A stretch of 51,536 nucleotides of DNA, from positions 1-51,536 of the forward strand of contig CANGTL010000018.1 of the NCBI GenBank assembly GCA_947456815.1. The letters are read 5' to 3'. Below, in pieces: positions 19,748 through 28,188 of this stretch; the first letter of the stretch is position 1, and each line of letters opens with the position of its first letter. The notes below the pieces were generated by a model. It had not been told where the DNA came from. It saw only the letters and a list, made by a program, of their open reading frames with translations, and ran no database searches. Both the position numbers and the translations under genes were made by a program. The DNA comes from Flavobacteriaceae bacterium. GTDB taxonomy: Bacteria > Bacteroidota > Bacteroidia > Flavobacteriales > Flavobacteriaceae.

Positions 19748-22138
19748 ATGAAAAAAATTACGTTGTTGCTTTTCTTTCTGGCGTTTAGATTAAGTGCTCA
19801 ATCGGTCGGAGGCTACATGTTTTCGCAATCGCTAGATAATTACTTGCCAATCATAGGGAATAATTCGACTGCCTCGGGAGATGATGGTTCTGAAAACGAT
19901 ATTCCAATTGGGTTCGGGTTCAGTTATGGAGGTGCTACGTACACAACATTTAGTATTAGTACAAACGGATTTATCCGTCTGGGAGGCGGAATTGCAAATC
20001 AAAATTGGGTAAATAATCTACAAGTGCCAAGTGCTCAAAGTCCGTTAATCGCCGCCTTTTGGGATGATCATAATAGAACAACAGGATCGATTCAATACGT
20101 TGTGACTGGAACGATACCAAACAGGATTTTATCAATTGGATGGGACACAATCAATTTAGCAAATGGAGGAGTAGCCAATTCTATTGGGTATGGTTCCTTT
20201 AGAATGAGTTTGTACGAGACCACAGGTTTAATAGAGTTTATTTATGGACCAACGATGAATTCTGCTGGCGCTTTCTCTGCATCGATTGGTTTAAACGATG
20301 GATCTTCTTTTTTGAGTATTTCTCCAAGTATAATTGAAGCTACTTCTTCGAATTCAGTTGCGAATAATACAATTTCATCAACAGAATTTTTGCTGGGTCA
20401 GAAATACATCTTCACACCACAACCACAGTGTTCGGGAACTCCAGATCCAGGAGCGACAATTACCAGTAATGGTAGCATCTGCAGTGGTTTTCCGTTTGAT
20501 TTAAGTTTACAAAATCAAGTTAGTGGTTTCGGAATTTCCTACCAATGGCAGAGTTCTACAACAGGAAGTAATTTTGTCAATATTCCCGATGCAATAAATG
20601 CTTCTCTAAATGTGAGTCAAACAGTTTCGACTTATTATCAGTGTATCGTTTCGTGTGGAACTGAGAGTGCAACAAGTAGCGCAATTGAAGTATTGATGAA
20701 CAATCCATCAACTTGCTTTTGTTTTCCAACGTATACAAACGGTAAAACCGATGGTGACTTAATTTCAAACGTTGTTATCGAAGGAACTACATTATCGAAC
20801 AACACTGGAACAGCTCCTGTAAATCCTTCTTATACTTATTTTAGCGGACAGCAGAATTTTACTGCTACCTTTCAGATAGGGTATAGCTACAATCTTGCAG
20901 TAACAGTAGGTGCTTACCAACAGCAAAATGTTGCGGCATGGATAGACTATAATGACGATAGTACTTTTTCTCCAAGTGAACGTGTAGGTTATTCGCTTGC
21001 GGAAATTGGTTCAAATGAAACAGGTGTATTTCCTATAAACATTGATTGTGGAGCACCTCCAGGAATTCATCGAATGCGGATTAGAGATGTTTGGAACACC
21101 GAAGCATCGACCATTGATCCTTGTGCAAATTACGGTTACGGTGAGACCGAAGATTATGATATTTCTATAGAAGCTCCAACAGGTTGTCAAGCTCCATTTG
21201 CACTCAACACTGGCGCTATTAATTCAACTAGCGCAGAATTAGTATGGACACCCGGGTGCAGTCAATCAAGTTGGGATGTTCATGTATCCACTTTGGGTGG
21301 AGGACTTCCTACTGGCGCTCCTTCTAATCCGAGTGTGGTTAGTCCAACTTTTGTAACAGATCTGTTACCTTTTACTTCCTATGAATTCTACGTTAGAGCG
21401 GTTTGTTCAGATACATCTGTAAGTGCTTGGGCTGGGCCATTTTTGTTTGTTACTCTGCCAGTTGCGGTTTCGAATGATGATTGCGAAACAGCAATAATGT
21501 TGACAGCCGGGACCACTTTTGAAGAAAATTCGGTAATTGGAACCAACGTTGGAGCGACTAAAACTATAGGGCCACCTAACCCAACGTGTGCAATTTTTGG
21601 TTTTGGAGGAGATGTTTGGTATAGTATAGTTGCGCCACTTGATGGAAAAATTACTTTGGAAGTTCGTCAAGATCCTGGATCGCTATTTGTGGATTCAGGA
21701 CTAACTGCTTTTTCGGGTAGTTGCGGCACTTTAACGACGATTGCTTGCAGTGATGATGAGGGTATTGGCGGTTTTTCGCGTTTAAATTTAACTGGCTTAA
21801 ATCCTGGAGAAATTATATACGCAAGGGTATGGGAATTTGCCAATGATACTTTTGGTACATTTCAGTTTTCAGCTTGGAGTCCAACTTTAGGAATTGACAG
21901 TATCGAAAAATCAGATTTTAAATTTTATCCAAATCCAGTTACAAACTTTCTGAACTTAAAAGCTTCTCAACCTATAGCGCAACTTAGAATTTATAATCTC
22001 TTAGGCCAGGAAGTGTATTTCGTGAAGTCAAATTCTAAAGAGCTTAAGGTTGATTTGAGTAATATGACTAAAGGCATTTACATTTTGAAAATTCTAACAA
22101 GTGGTGGTCAAAAAACTATTAAGATTACAAAAGATTAA
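19748..22138 (+). CDS. T9SS-secreted protein with GEVED and fibronectin type III domains (cargo 3)
   Basis: A 796-residue exported protein with signal peptide MKKITLLLFFLAFRLSAQ. Order of regions: an N-terminal beta-sandwich (about 20-225, ISTNGFIRLGG, AAFWDDHN); an Ig-like segment (about 235-320, YQWQSS, YYQC); a GEVED domain (about 330-480, WIDYNDDSTF, GETEDYDI); a fibronectin type III domain (about 485-575, SAELVWTPG, YEFYVRAVC); a pre-peptidase-like module (about 580-710, GGDVWYSIVAP); and a T9SS type A sorting domain (about 720-796, KFYPNPV, KGIYILKI). It shares the signal and the last two modules with its neighbours, but its N-terminal half is different. Probably a surface adhesin-like protein. 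Confidence 0.85.
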   Translation: MKKITLLLFFLAFRLSAQSVGGYMFSQSLDNYLPIIGNNSTASGDDGSENDIPIGFGFSYGGATYTTFSISTNGFIRLGGGIANQNWVNNLQVPSAQSPLIAAFWDDHNRTTGSIQYVVTGTIPNRILSIGWDTINLANGGVANSIGYGSFRMSLYETTGLIEFIYGPTMNSAGAFSASIGLNDGSSFLSISPSIIEATSSNSVANNTISSTEFLLGQKYIFTPQPQCSGTPDPGATITSNGSICSGFPFDLSLQNQVSGFGISYQWQSSTTGSNFVNIPDAINASLNVSQTVSTYYQCIVSCGTESATSSAIEVLMNNPSTCFCFPTYTNGKTDGDLISNVVIEGTTLSNNTGTAPVNPSYTYFSGQQNFTATFQIGYSYNLAVTVGAYQQQNVAAWIDYNDDSTFSPSERVGYSLAEIGSNETGVFPINIDCGAPPGIHRMRIRDVWNTEASTIDPCANYGYGETEDYDISIEAPTGCQAPFALNTGAINSTSAELVWTPGCSQSSWDVHVSTLGGGLPTGAPSNPSVVSPTFVTDLLPFTSYEFYVRAVCSDTSVSAWAGPFLFVTLPVAVSNDDCETAIMLTAGTTFEENSVIGTNVGATKTIGPPNPTCAIFGFGGDVWYSIVAPLDGKITLEVRQDPGSLFVDSGLTAFSGSCGTLTTIACSDDEGIGGFSRLNLTGLNPGEIIYARVWEFANDTFGTFQFSAWSPTLGIDSIEKSDFKFYPNPVTNFLNLKASQPIAQLRIYNLLGQEVYFVKSNSKELKVDLSNMTKGIYILKILTSGGQKTIKITKD

Positions 22139-22164
22139 TAATTAATATTTAGATTAATAACAAC

Positions 22165-22190
22165 TCCACCGCTTCGGTGGTTTTTGTTTT
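22165..22190 (+). terminator. Terminator after T9SS cargo 3
   Basis: CCACC and GGTGG pair around GCTTC, with TTTTTG downstream. The stem is short, so this is weaker than the two upstream terminators. Confidence 0.7.
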
Positions 22191-22223
22191 TGATAAAGTT
22201 TACCTTTGTTAAAATTACTGATT

Positions 22224-23222
22224 ATGTACTTTTCAATCATTATCCCAGTTTATAATCGTCCAGACGAAATGGAGGAGTTGTTGCATAGTCTTCTACTTCA
22301 GGATTATTCGGGTCCTTTTGAAGTTGTAGTTGTTGAAGATGGTTCTATGCAAGACTCAAGTCAAGTAATTAATAGATATTCCGAAAAACTCGCAATTTCA
22401 TATTACTATAAAGAAAATACCGGGCCAGGTGATTCGAGGAATTACGGAATGATGAAAGCCAAAGGGAGCTACTTTATTGTTTTCGATTCGGATTGTATTA
22501 TACCCAAGCATTATTTGCAAGTTGCTGAGCAGGCATTGCAACAGGAATACGTCGATTTTTTTGGCGGCCCAGATAAGGCGCTCGATTCATTTTCTGATGT
22601 CCAAAAAGCAATCAACTTTTCAATGACTTCCTTTTTGACTACCGGTGGTGTTCGAGGAGGATCGGAGAGTTTGAGTAAATTTCAGCCAAGAAGTTTCAAC
22701 ATGGGAATTTCAAAAGATGCTTTCTTAACTTCCGGAGGATTTGGAAGTATTCATCCTGGTGAGGACCCGGATTTGACAATAAGATTGTGGGATTTGGGAT
22801 TTAAGTCGAAGTTAATTCCAAAGGCTTATGTTTTTCATAAGAGAAGAATTGACTGGGACAAGTTCGCAATTCAAACAATGAAGTTTGGAAAAGCGCGTCC
22901 CGTATTAAACTCATGGCATCCGAAACACCAAAAATTGACCTACTTTTTTCCCACGGTGTTTCTCATCGGATTTTATTTGTCTTTGTCTCTGTTGTTAATT
23001 GTGCAAGATTTTTTGTTTAAGTTTTATTGTATCTATTTCTTTTTTATTTTCATTGTATCTTCTATCCAAAATAGAAGTATTTCTATTGGATTCTTATCAA
23101 TAATAGCAACATGGATTCAATTTAAAAATTACGGTATTGGCTTTTTGAAATCATTTATCAAAGTTAGTATTATGAATCAAAAGCCTCAAGAAGCATTTCC
23201 AGATTTATTCTTTAAAAAATGA
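22224..23222 (+). CDS. Family 2 glycosyltransferase, membrane-anchored
   Basis: A 332-residue GT-A enzyme. The ATG at 22224 was chosen because it opens the canonical first strand (YFSIIIPVYNRP); a TTG six codons earlier is also in frame but lies in a -7-like box (TACCTTTG). Motifs: VVEDGS near residue 40, SRNYG, DSDCIIP (the metal-binding DxD region) and GEDPDLTIRLWDLG. The C-terminal 90 residues hold two hydrophobic segments, so the enzyme is probably bound to the inner membrane. It likely adds sugars to a lipid-linked or surface glycan; donor and acceptor are unknown. It overlaps coaE by 4 bases (ATGA). Confidence 0.9.
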   Translation: MYFSIIIPVYNRPDEMEELLHSLLLQDYSGPFEVVVVEDGSMQDSSQVINRYSEKLAISYYYKENTGPGDSRNYGMMKAKGSYFIVFDSDCIIPKHYLQVAEQALQQEYVDFFGGPDKALDSFSDVQKAINFSMTSFLTTGGVRGGSESLSKFQPRSFNMGISKDAFLTSGGFGSIHPGEDPDLTIRLWDLGFKSKLIPKAYVFHKRRIDWDKFAIQTMKFGKARPVLNSWHPKHQKLTYFFPTVFLIGFYLSLSLLLIVQDFLFKFYCIYFFFIFIVSSIQNRSISIGFLSIIATWIQFKNYGIGFLKSFIKVSIMNQKPQEAFPDLFFKK

Positions 23223-23803
23223 CAAAAATTATAGGGTTAACAGGAGGTATTGGGAGCGGAAAAACAACCATTGCCAATTATATTAAATCTAAGGGTATAC
23301 CTGTATATATAGCAGATGATGAAGCTAGAAAACTACTTTATGATGAAGTGATTAAAGAAAAAATAAAAAATGCTTTTGGTGAAACAATTTTTGATAATAG
23401 CATACTAAGTAAGGAGAAACTCGCAAAAATTGTATTTACTGATCCTGATAAGTTGAATACACTAAATAGCATAGTGCATCCAGCAGTAATTGCGCATTTC
23501 AAAAATTGGCTTGAGTGTAACAAGCAAGAGCCTATTGTTTTTAAAGAAGCTGCAATTCTTTTTGAGAGTGGAAGTGACAAGGATTGCGATGCTGTCATTA
23601 CGGTGACCGCACCAGTAGAATTAAGAATTGAGAGGGTCATAAATCGGGAGAAAATTTCTAGAACTGAGGTACTAAATAGAATCAACAATCAATGGACTGA
23701 TGAAATGAGACTGTCGAAAAGCAAATATCATATTGATAATATTGACCTTACAAGTTCATTTCGACAAGTTGATGAAATTCTTAAAAAAATAGTAAATCAT
23801 TAA
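23219..23803 (+). CDS. coaE: Dephospho-CoA kinase
   Basis: A 194-residue kinase for the last step of coenzyme A synthesis, phosphorylating the ribose 3' hydroxyl of dephospho-CoA. The P-loop GLTGGIGSGKTT is at residues 6-17, ADDEARKL near residue 32, and the lid-region Arg residues are in RVINREK. Length is typical. Its start overlaps the glycosyltransferase stop by 4 bases, so translation is coupled. The other CoA enzyme in the window, coaBC, is about 12 kb upstream. Confidence 0.95.
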   Translation: MTKIIGLTGGIGSGKTTIANYIKSKGIPVYIADDEARKLLYDEVIKEKIKNAFGETIFDNSILSKEKLAKIVFTDPDKLNTLNSIVHPAVIAHFKNWLECNKQEPIVFKEAAILFESGSDKDCDAVITVTAPVELRIERVINREKISRTEVLNRINNQWTDEMRLSKSKYHIDNIDLTSSFRQVDEILKKIVNH

Positions 23804-23861
23804 TTTTTGCTTTTGATGTTAATCTTTGGTTAATGTATTTATAACATAAATGTTAAAAAGT

Positions 23862-23869
23862 TAACTTTG
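23862..23869 (+). promoter_or_regulatory. Candidate -7 element for the two-component operon
   Basis: TAACTTTG matches the -7 consensus and is separated from the histidine kinase ATG by only 5 bases. Transcription would start at or next to the start codon, giving a leaderless mRNA. No clear TTG is visible at -33. Confidence 0.4.
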
Positions 23870-23874
23870 TTGAG

Positions 23875-25458
23875 ATGAATAAATTGTTTTTCCGATTGCT
23901 CGTAGTACTAATGAGTTTGTCTTTAATAGGCATAATATTAGTTCAAGTTTATTGGTTTAACACATCCTTCAAGAATAATGAGGAACAGTTCAGGTTTCAT
24001 GTAAAACAAGTTATTGGAAATGCTGCCGATAAGTTAGAAAAAGAGGAGGCTTTTAGTTTTATTGATAAGTATAAAAAACTAAAAGACAGCATAGGCAAAG
24101 AGCCACAAAAAAGTGATTTTCTAGAATTTGGGTACTATCAGAGAAATTCACGAACTAATGAGACCATAATTTATTCAAACAATATAATCTCGGAGGATTA
24201 TAATATTTCATCTTCGTTCTTTGATAAAAAATCGGACAGTATTAAGCTAAAAAACTATACTTCAAAAAGGTCTACAGAAATTTATAACAACGGAGATATT
24301 GATAAAACTAGCATAAGCCACAAAATTGCTCCTGATATCAAGATAAAGAAGTCTGGAAAGTTGGATATTCTTGACAATGCTCAGTTTGAGATTTTCTTCA
24401 AAGATATTGCTTCTGCAAAGCCTCTACAAGAACGTGTGTCAAAAGAACGATTGCAAAAATTGTTGCAAGAGGAACTTGAAGAATACGAAGTAAGAACTCC
24501 TTTTGAATTTAGTATTTACAGCAATGGATTGGCTACAAAAATTCAATCTGAAAATTTCAGGTTTGATAAAGACGATACTTATTCTATTCCAGTTTTTAAG
24601 GACAATGAAGGCAACGAGAAGTATATGCTGTTGGTGTGTTTTCCAAACAAAGAAAAGTTTCTATTCTCGGAATTAGTTGGAATATCGCTTTTGTCTATAA
24701 TATTTACCTTAGTAATTATCATTGCATACACTAGCGCCTTAAATCAACTAATTCGGCAACGTCAAATTTCTGAAATCAAGACAGATTTTATCAACAATAT
24801 GACGCACGAATTTAAGACTCCTATCGCCACAATAAACCTAGCGTTAGATGCAATCAAGAATCCTAAAGTAATTGAAGATAGAGAAAAAGTACACCGCTAT
24901 TTGCAAATGATTCGTGACGAAAATAAACGAATGCACGCCCAGGTTGAAAATGTGCTTCGTATTTCAAAGCTCGAGAAAAAGGAACTCGAAATAAACAAAG
25001 AGTCTAATAATATTCACGAAATTATTGAAGAGGCAATTGAACATGTAAATCTAATTGTTGAAGACCGTCAAGGAGTTATCAATACGCATTTGGATGCCAC
25101 TAGAACGACTGTTCTACTCAATGATGTTCATTTTACAAATGTGTTAGTGAATGTGCTAGACAACGCTATTAAATACTCGCCAGAAGCACCAATTATCGAC
25201 GTTTACACGGAAAACATCAAAGATTTCGTTATCATAAAAATTAAAGACCAAGGAATTGGAATGAGCAAAGCCGCTCAAAAGAGAATTTTCGAAAAGTTCT
25301 ATCGGGAACATACTGGAGATTTACATAATGTAAAAGGACACGGACTAGGTTTATCCTACGTCAAAAGAATTATTGAAGACCATAATGGTCAAATATTTGT
25401 AGAAAGTGAAAAAGGAAAAGGAAGCACTTTCTTCATAAAATTACCACTAATCAACTAA
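23875..25458 (+). CDS. Sensor histidine kinase
   Basis: A 527-residue membrane kinase. Transmembrane helix 1 is at about 9-28; a Lys-rich extracytoplasmic domain spans about 30-262; helix 2 is at about 264-287. No HAMP domain is evident. The H-box MTHEFKTP has the phosphorylated His311, the N-box has Asn430 (NVLDNAIKYS), and the G-boxes are DQGIGM and GHGLGLSYV. It lies 11 bases upstream of an OmpR-type regulator and probably phosphorylates it. The arrangement resembles Bacteroides RprX/RprY, but the signal sensed cannot be deduced. Confidence 0.93.
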   Translation: MNKLFFRLLVVLMSLSLIGIILVQVYWFNTSFKNNEEQFRFHVKQVIGNAADKLEKEEAFSFIDKYKKLKDSIGKEPQKSDFLEFGYYQRNSRTNETIIYSNNIISEDYNISSSFFDKKSDSIKLKNYTSKRSTEIYNNGDIDKTSISHKIAPDIKIKKSGKLDILDNAQFEIFFKDIASAKPLQERVSKERLQKLLQEELEEYEVRTPFEFSIYSNGLATKIQSENFRFDKDDTYSIPVFKDNEGNEKYMLLVCFPNKEKFLFSELVGISLLSIIFTLVIIIAYTSALNQLIRQRQISEIKTDFINNMTHEFKTPIATINLALDAIKNPKVIEDREKVHRYLQMIRDENKRMHAQVENVLRISKLEKKELEINKESNNIHEIIEEAIEHVNLIVEDRQGVINTHLDATRTTVLLNDVHFTNVLVNVLDNAIKYSPEAPIIDVYTENIKDFVIIKIKDQGIGMSKAAQKRIFEKFYREHTGDLHNVKGHGLGLSYVKRIIEDHNGQIFVESEKGKGSTFFIKLPLIN

Positions 25459-25469
25459 ACTATATTGCT

Positions 25470-26186
25470 ATGGAAACAGAAAACAAAAAAATACTCCTAG
25501 TTGAAGACGACCAAAATTTTGGTGCGATTCTCAAGGACTACTTGGTGCTAAATGACTTTGATGTCACCTTGGCGAAAAACGGAATGGAAGGTTTCGAAAA
25601 ATTCAAAAAAGACACCTTCGATCTTTGCATACTAGACGTGATGATGCCTTATAAAGACGGCTATACACTTGCAAAAGAAATTCGCGAAAAAAACAAAGAA
25701 GTGCCTATCGTTTTCTTGACTGCCAAGTCAATGAAAGAAGATGTGCTAAAAGGATACAAAGTAGGAGCAGACGACTATCTCAACAAACCTTTCGATTCTG
25801 AAGTGTTGTTGATGAAAATCAAAGCCATCATGCAACGTAAAGCCAATGATGTCAAAACCGATCATGTGAAATTTGAGTTCCAAATCGGAAATTTCCACCT
25901 GAATTCAAAATTGCGCTTTTTGACTTTCAAAAACGACGAACCGATCAAATTGTCACCGAAAGAAAATGAATTGCTAAAAATGTTGGCGGTTTATGAAAAT
26001 GACTTAATGCCAAGAGAATTAGCGTTGACAAAAATCTGGAGAGATGACAATTATTTCACGTCAAGAAGTATGGATGTTTACATCGCTAAATTGAGAAAAT
26101 ACCTCAAGTTAGACGAAGACGTAGAAATCCTGAACATTCACGGCGAAGGTTTCCGATTGGTAGTCAAAAACAAAGTGGCTAGCTAA
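25470..26186 (+). CDS. OmpR-family response regulator
   Basis: A 238-residue regulator. The receiver domain (about 6-120) has the acidic pocket EDD (12-14), the phospho-acceptor Asp56 in ILDVMMP, Thr84 and Lys106 in NKPFD. The C-terminal winged-helix DNA-binding domain (about 130-235) contains LSPKENELLKML and SRSMDVYIAKLRKYL, typical of the OmpR/PhoB class. Its partner kinase is directly upstream. A terminator and a dispersed repeat follow it. Confidence 0.95.
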   Translation: METENKKILLVEDDQNFGAILKDYLVLNDFDVTLAKNGMEGFEKFKKDTFDLCILDVMMPYKDGYTLAKEIREKNKEVPIVFLTAKSMKEDVLKGYKVGADDYLNKPFDSEVLLMKIKAIMQRKANDVKTDHVKFEFQIGNFHLNSKLRFLTFKNDEPIKLSPKENELLKMLAVYENDLMPRELALTKIWRDDNYFTSRSMDVYIAKLRKYLKLDEDVEILNIHGEGFRLVVKNKVAS

Positions 26187-26191
26187 ATACA

Positions 26192-26219
26192 AAAGCTCTG
26201 AGAAATCGGAGCTTTTTTT
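26192..26219 (+). terminator. Terminator of the two-component operon
   Basis: AAAGCTC and GAGCTTT pair around an 11-base loop, followed by T residues. It lies directly after the response regulator stop. Confidence 0.8.
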
Positions 26220-26224
26220 ATGAG

Positions 26225-26293
26225 AAGCTTATTCCCGCTGTCCGTTATATCTTTTGCTCCGCAAAAGGATGCCACTGCCATCGGGGCTAGGGC
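26225..26293 (+). repeat. Dispersed intergenic element, copy C
   Basis: This copy reads AAGCTTATTCCCGCTGTCCG, then TTATATCTTTTGC-TCC-GCAAAAGGAT (a small hairpin), then GCCACTGCC and ATCGGGGCTAGGGC. It fills the gap between the convergent response regulator and thioesterase genes, next to a terminator. Confidence 0.8.
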
Positions 26294-26312
26294 TCGCAAT
26301 TCCAATCAAATC

Positions 26313-27053
26313 CTATTTCCAGTTGACAGCCAAAGCAAAAACAGCTTTGCTGTCTTTCGTAATACTGAAGACAGTTTGGCTTACTTCATTCGATTCGTGA
26401 ATTTCAACAACTTCGCCCAACGATAACTCTTTCAAGAAATTCATATCTAAGCTGGCAATCGACTTGTGCGACATAATGGTTTCATCAACGACGTCTAAAC
26501 ACCATTCCAAGTATTTAACATTGTTGACGTGATTCACAATATCCAAATCAGACAACACCACTTTTCTTTCAAAAAGCAATTGCTTCGATTCGTCGATTTC
26601 AATTTTGGAAAATGGTTGCACTGTAGCTCGTTTTTCCGGGTATTTTTCACAATGTTCGTGTGCCAAAACCATGCCTTCTGGTCGTCGTGTTTTGGTGTTG
26701 AAGACCGCCCAAAAAGTTTCGACGCCAATACACTTTTCACCATTTACCGAAACTTCCATCGCACGAACCGAACGAGAATTCTCTAACGAGTTGATCCATG
26801 TTTTGATGGTAATTTGGTCTTTCCACTTTGGGAGTTTGGTAATCTCAAGTCGCATTCTGCTCAATACCCATGCTTGATTGAACTTTTGCATGTCAACAAA
26901 ACTAAAACCTCCTGACTCTGAATGCGCGGCAGCAGTCAACTGCAGCATATTGCACAAATCAGTGTAGCGCAAGTTTCCGTTGGGTGTGCATTGCATAAAA
27001 TTGATTTCCCAATCTTGGGAATAAATCGACTTGAAGTTATCTGCTATTGGCAT
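26313..27053 (-). CDS. Acyl-ACP thioesterase
   Basis: A 246-residue hotdog-fold enzyme of the FatA/FatB-like family, which releases fatty acids from acyl carrier protein. Two hotdog halves are visible: the first contains AWVLSRMRLEI (about 61-71); the second holds the catalytic segment DLDIVNHVNNVKYLEW at 169-184, with Asp171 and His175. Plant enzymes have D-x-N-x-H; here Val173 is at the Asn position and Asn174 is next to it. It is the last gene of the minus-strand block, 70 bases after miaA, with an inverted repeat between them. Confidence 0.9.
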   Translation of the reverse strand: MPIADNFKSIYSQDWEINFMQCTPNGNLRYTDLCNMLQLTAAAHSESGGFSFVDMQKFNQAWVLSRMRLEITKLPKWKDQITIKTWINSLENSRSVRAMEVSVNGEKCIGVETFWAVFNTKTRRPEGMVLAHEHCEKYPEKRATVQPFSKIEIDESKQLLFERKVVLSDLDIVNHVNNVKYLEWCLDVVDETIMSHKSIASLDMNFLKELSLGEVVEIHESNEVSQTVFSITKDSKAVFALAVNWK

Positions 27054-27065
27054 ATCTATTTTATC

Positions 27066-27124
27066 GCCACGAATTCACGAATAAATCTTTCTTGATAGGA
27101 TTCTAAAATTCGTGCATTCGTGGC
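27066..27124. repeat. Long inverted repeat between miaA and the thioesterase gene
   Basis: GCCACGAATTCACGAAT (27066-27082) pairs with ATTCGTGCATTCGTGGC (27108-27124), 16 of 17 positions, with a 25-base loop. The outer edge touches the miaA stop codon. It could act as a terminator or mRNA 3'-end stabiliser, though it has no T run. Confidence 0.8.
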
Positions 27125-28047
27125 TATTTTAAAATTATTGAATCAATAAATTGAATGATTTCCTTTGGTTCAGTTCGAAAATAAAACCACTTGGTATCCT
27201 CATTTCTCTTGAACCAAGTGAGTTGTCTTTTGGCAAAGCGCCGCGTATTTTTCTTGATTTCTTCTATGGCAAATGGTAAAGAAATTTTCTCGTCAATAAA
27301 ATCAAATAGTTCTTTATAACCTACTGTTTGTAAAGCGTTTAGATTTTTGTAAGGAATGAGTTTTACTACTTCCTCAAGTAGTCCAGCTGCCATCATCAAG
27401 TCGACGCGTTGGTTGATGCGATCATACATCAAATTTCGTTCGGCTTCTAAGCCTATGATAATTGGTATAAAAGATCTCGTATTTTTCTTTTGATTTAAGA
27501 ACGAAGAATAAGGTTTGCCAGTTCCTAAGCAAACTTCCACAAATCGCATCATCCGTTGTGGATTGAGCAATGTTTGTGGATTCTCGACTGTTAGTTTGTC
27601 AAAGTACGCTGGATCTTTTTCTTGCAGTTGTTCTTGTAAATAGGTTAGTCCATGTTGCTTATAATTGGTCGAAACCAAATCACGAATGTCAGTTGTAATC
27701 TCCGGAAACGCGTCGAATCCTTTGAGAACGGCGTTTACGTAGAGTCCAGAGCCACCGACAAGAATAGCAAAATTTTTCTGAAGAAATAATTCATCAAGCT
27801 TAGCAATAGCTTCTTTCTCAAAATCGCCGACGGTATAATTTTCAGTTACAGAACGATTGTGAATATAATGATGCTTTGCTGCTGCTAATTCCTCGTTTGT
27901 TGGCGCTGCGGTACCAATCGTCATTTCACGATAAAACTGTCGACTGTCGCAAGATAAAATCTCACAATCATAATGTTGCGCCAATTGAATGCTCATCGCA
28001 GTTTTTCCGATGGCTGTTGGTCCGACAATGACGATTAGATACTTCAT
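27124..28047 (-). CDS. miaA: tRNA dimethylallyltransferase
   Basis: A 307-residue enzyme that adds a dimethylallyl group to N6 of A37 in tRNAs reading UNN codons. The P-loop GPTAIGKTA is at residues 8-16, SCDSRQFY at about 33-40, GGSGLYV near 98-104, and ALQTVGYKEL and KRQLTWFKR near the C-terminus. All are typical. It is transcribed after the fusion nuclease, with a repeat element between them, and before the thioesterase. Confidence 0.96.
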   Translation of the reverse strand: MKYLIVIVGPTAIGKTAMSIQLAQHYDCEILSCDSRQFYREMTIGTAAPTNEELAAAKHHYIHNRSVTENYTVGDFEKEAIAKLDELFLQKNFAILVGGSGLYVNAVLKGFDAFPEITTDIRDLVSTNYKQHGLTYLQEQLQEKDPAYFDKLTVENPQTLLNPQRMMRFVEVCLGTGKPYSSFLNQKKNTRSFIPIIIGLEAERNLMYDRINQRVDLMMAAGLLEEVVKLIPYKNLNALQTVGYKELFDFIDEKISLPFAIEEIKKNTRRFAKRQLTWFKRNEDTKWFYFRTEPKEIIQFIDSIILK

Positions 28048-28076
28048 GCAGCAATTACTTCGATGGTTGAATGTTT

Positions 28077-28188
28077 AGCCCCGATGGAAGTGGCATCCTT
28101 TTTTGTTTTAAGAAAAGCCCCTCGACTGCGCTCGGGGTGACAAAAAACAAAAAAGATAGAACGAACAGCGGGAAATAGCTCCTAAAAA
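28077..28188 (-). repeat. Dispersed intergenic element, copy D
   Basis: Read on the minus strand it begins TTTTTAGGAGCTATTTCCCG and ends ATCGGGGCT. The UAG in its first bases is the stop codon of the fusion nuclease gene. Its core is a long hairpin of TCTTTTTTG and CAAAAAAGGA, and inside that core a second repeat (28117-28142) is inserted. Confidence 0.8.
28117..28142. repeat. Short dispersed repeat, CTCGACTGCGCTCGG type, copy 1
   Basis: GCCCCTCGACTGCGCTCGGG and a GTGACA tail form an imperfect hairpin. A second copy in reverse orientation is at 48077-48103. Here it sits inside element copy D. Confidence 0.7.

Noticed and set aside
22201..22208. TACCTTTG box as promoter of the glycosyltransferase gene
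   Set aside because: It fits the -7 consensus, but no properly spaced TTG was confirmed and the box is too near the ATG to separate from chance in A/T-rich DNA, so it is mentioned only in the gene entry.
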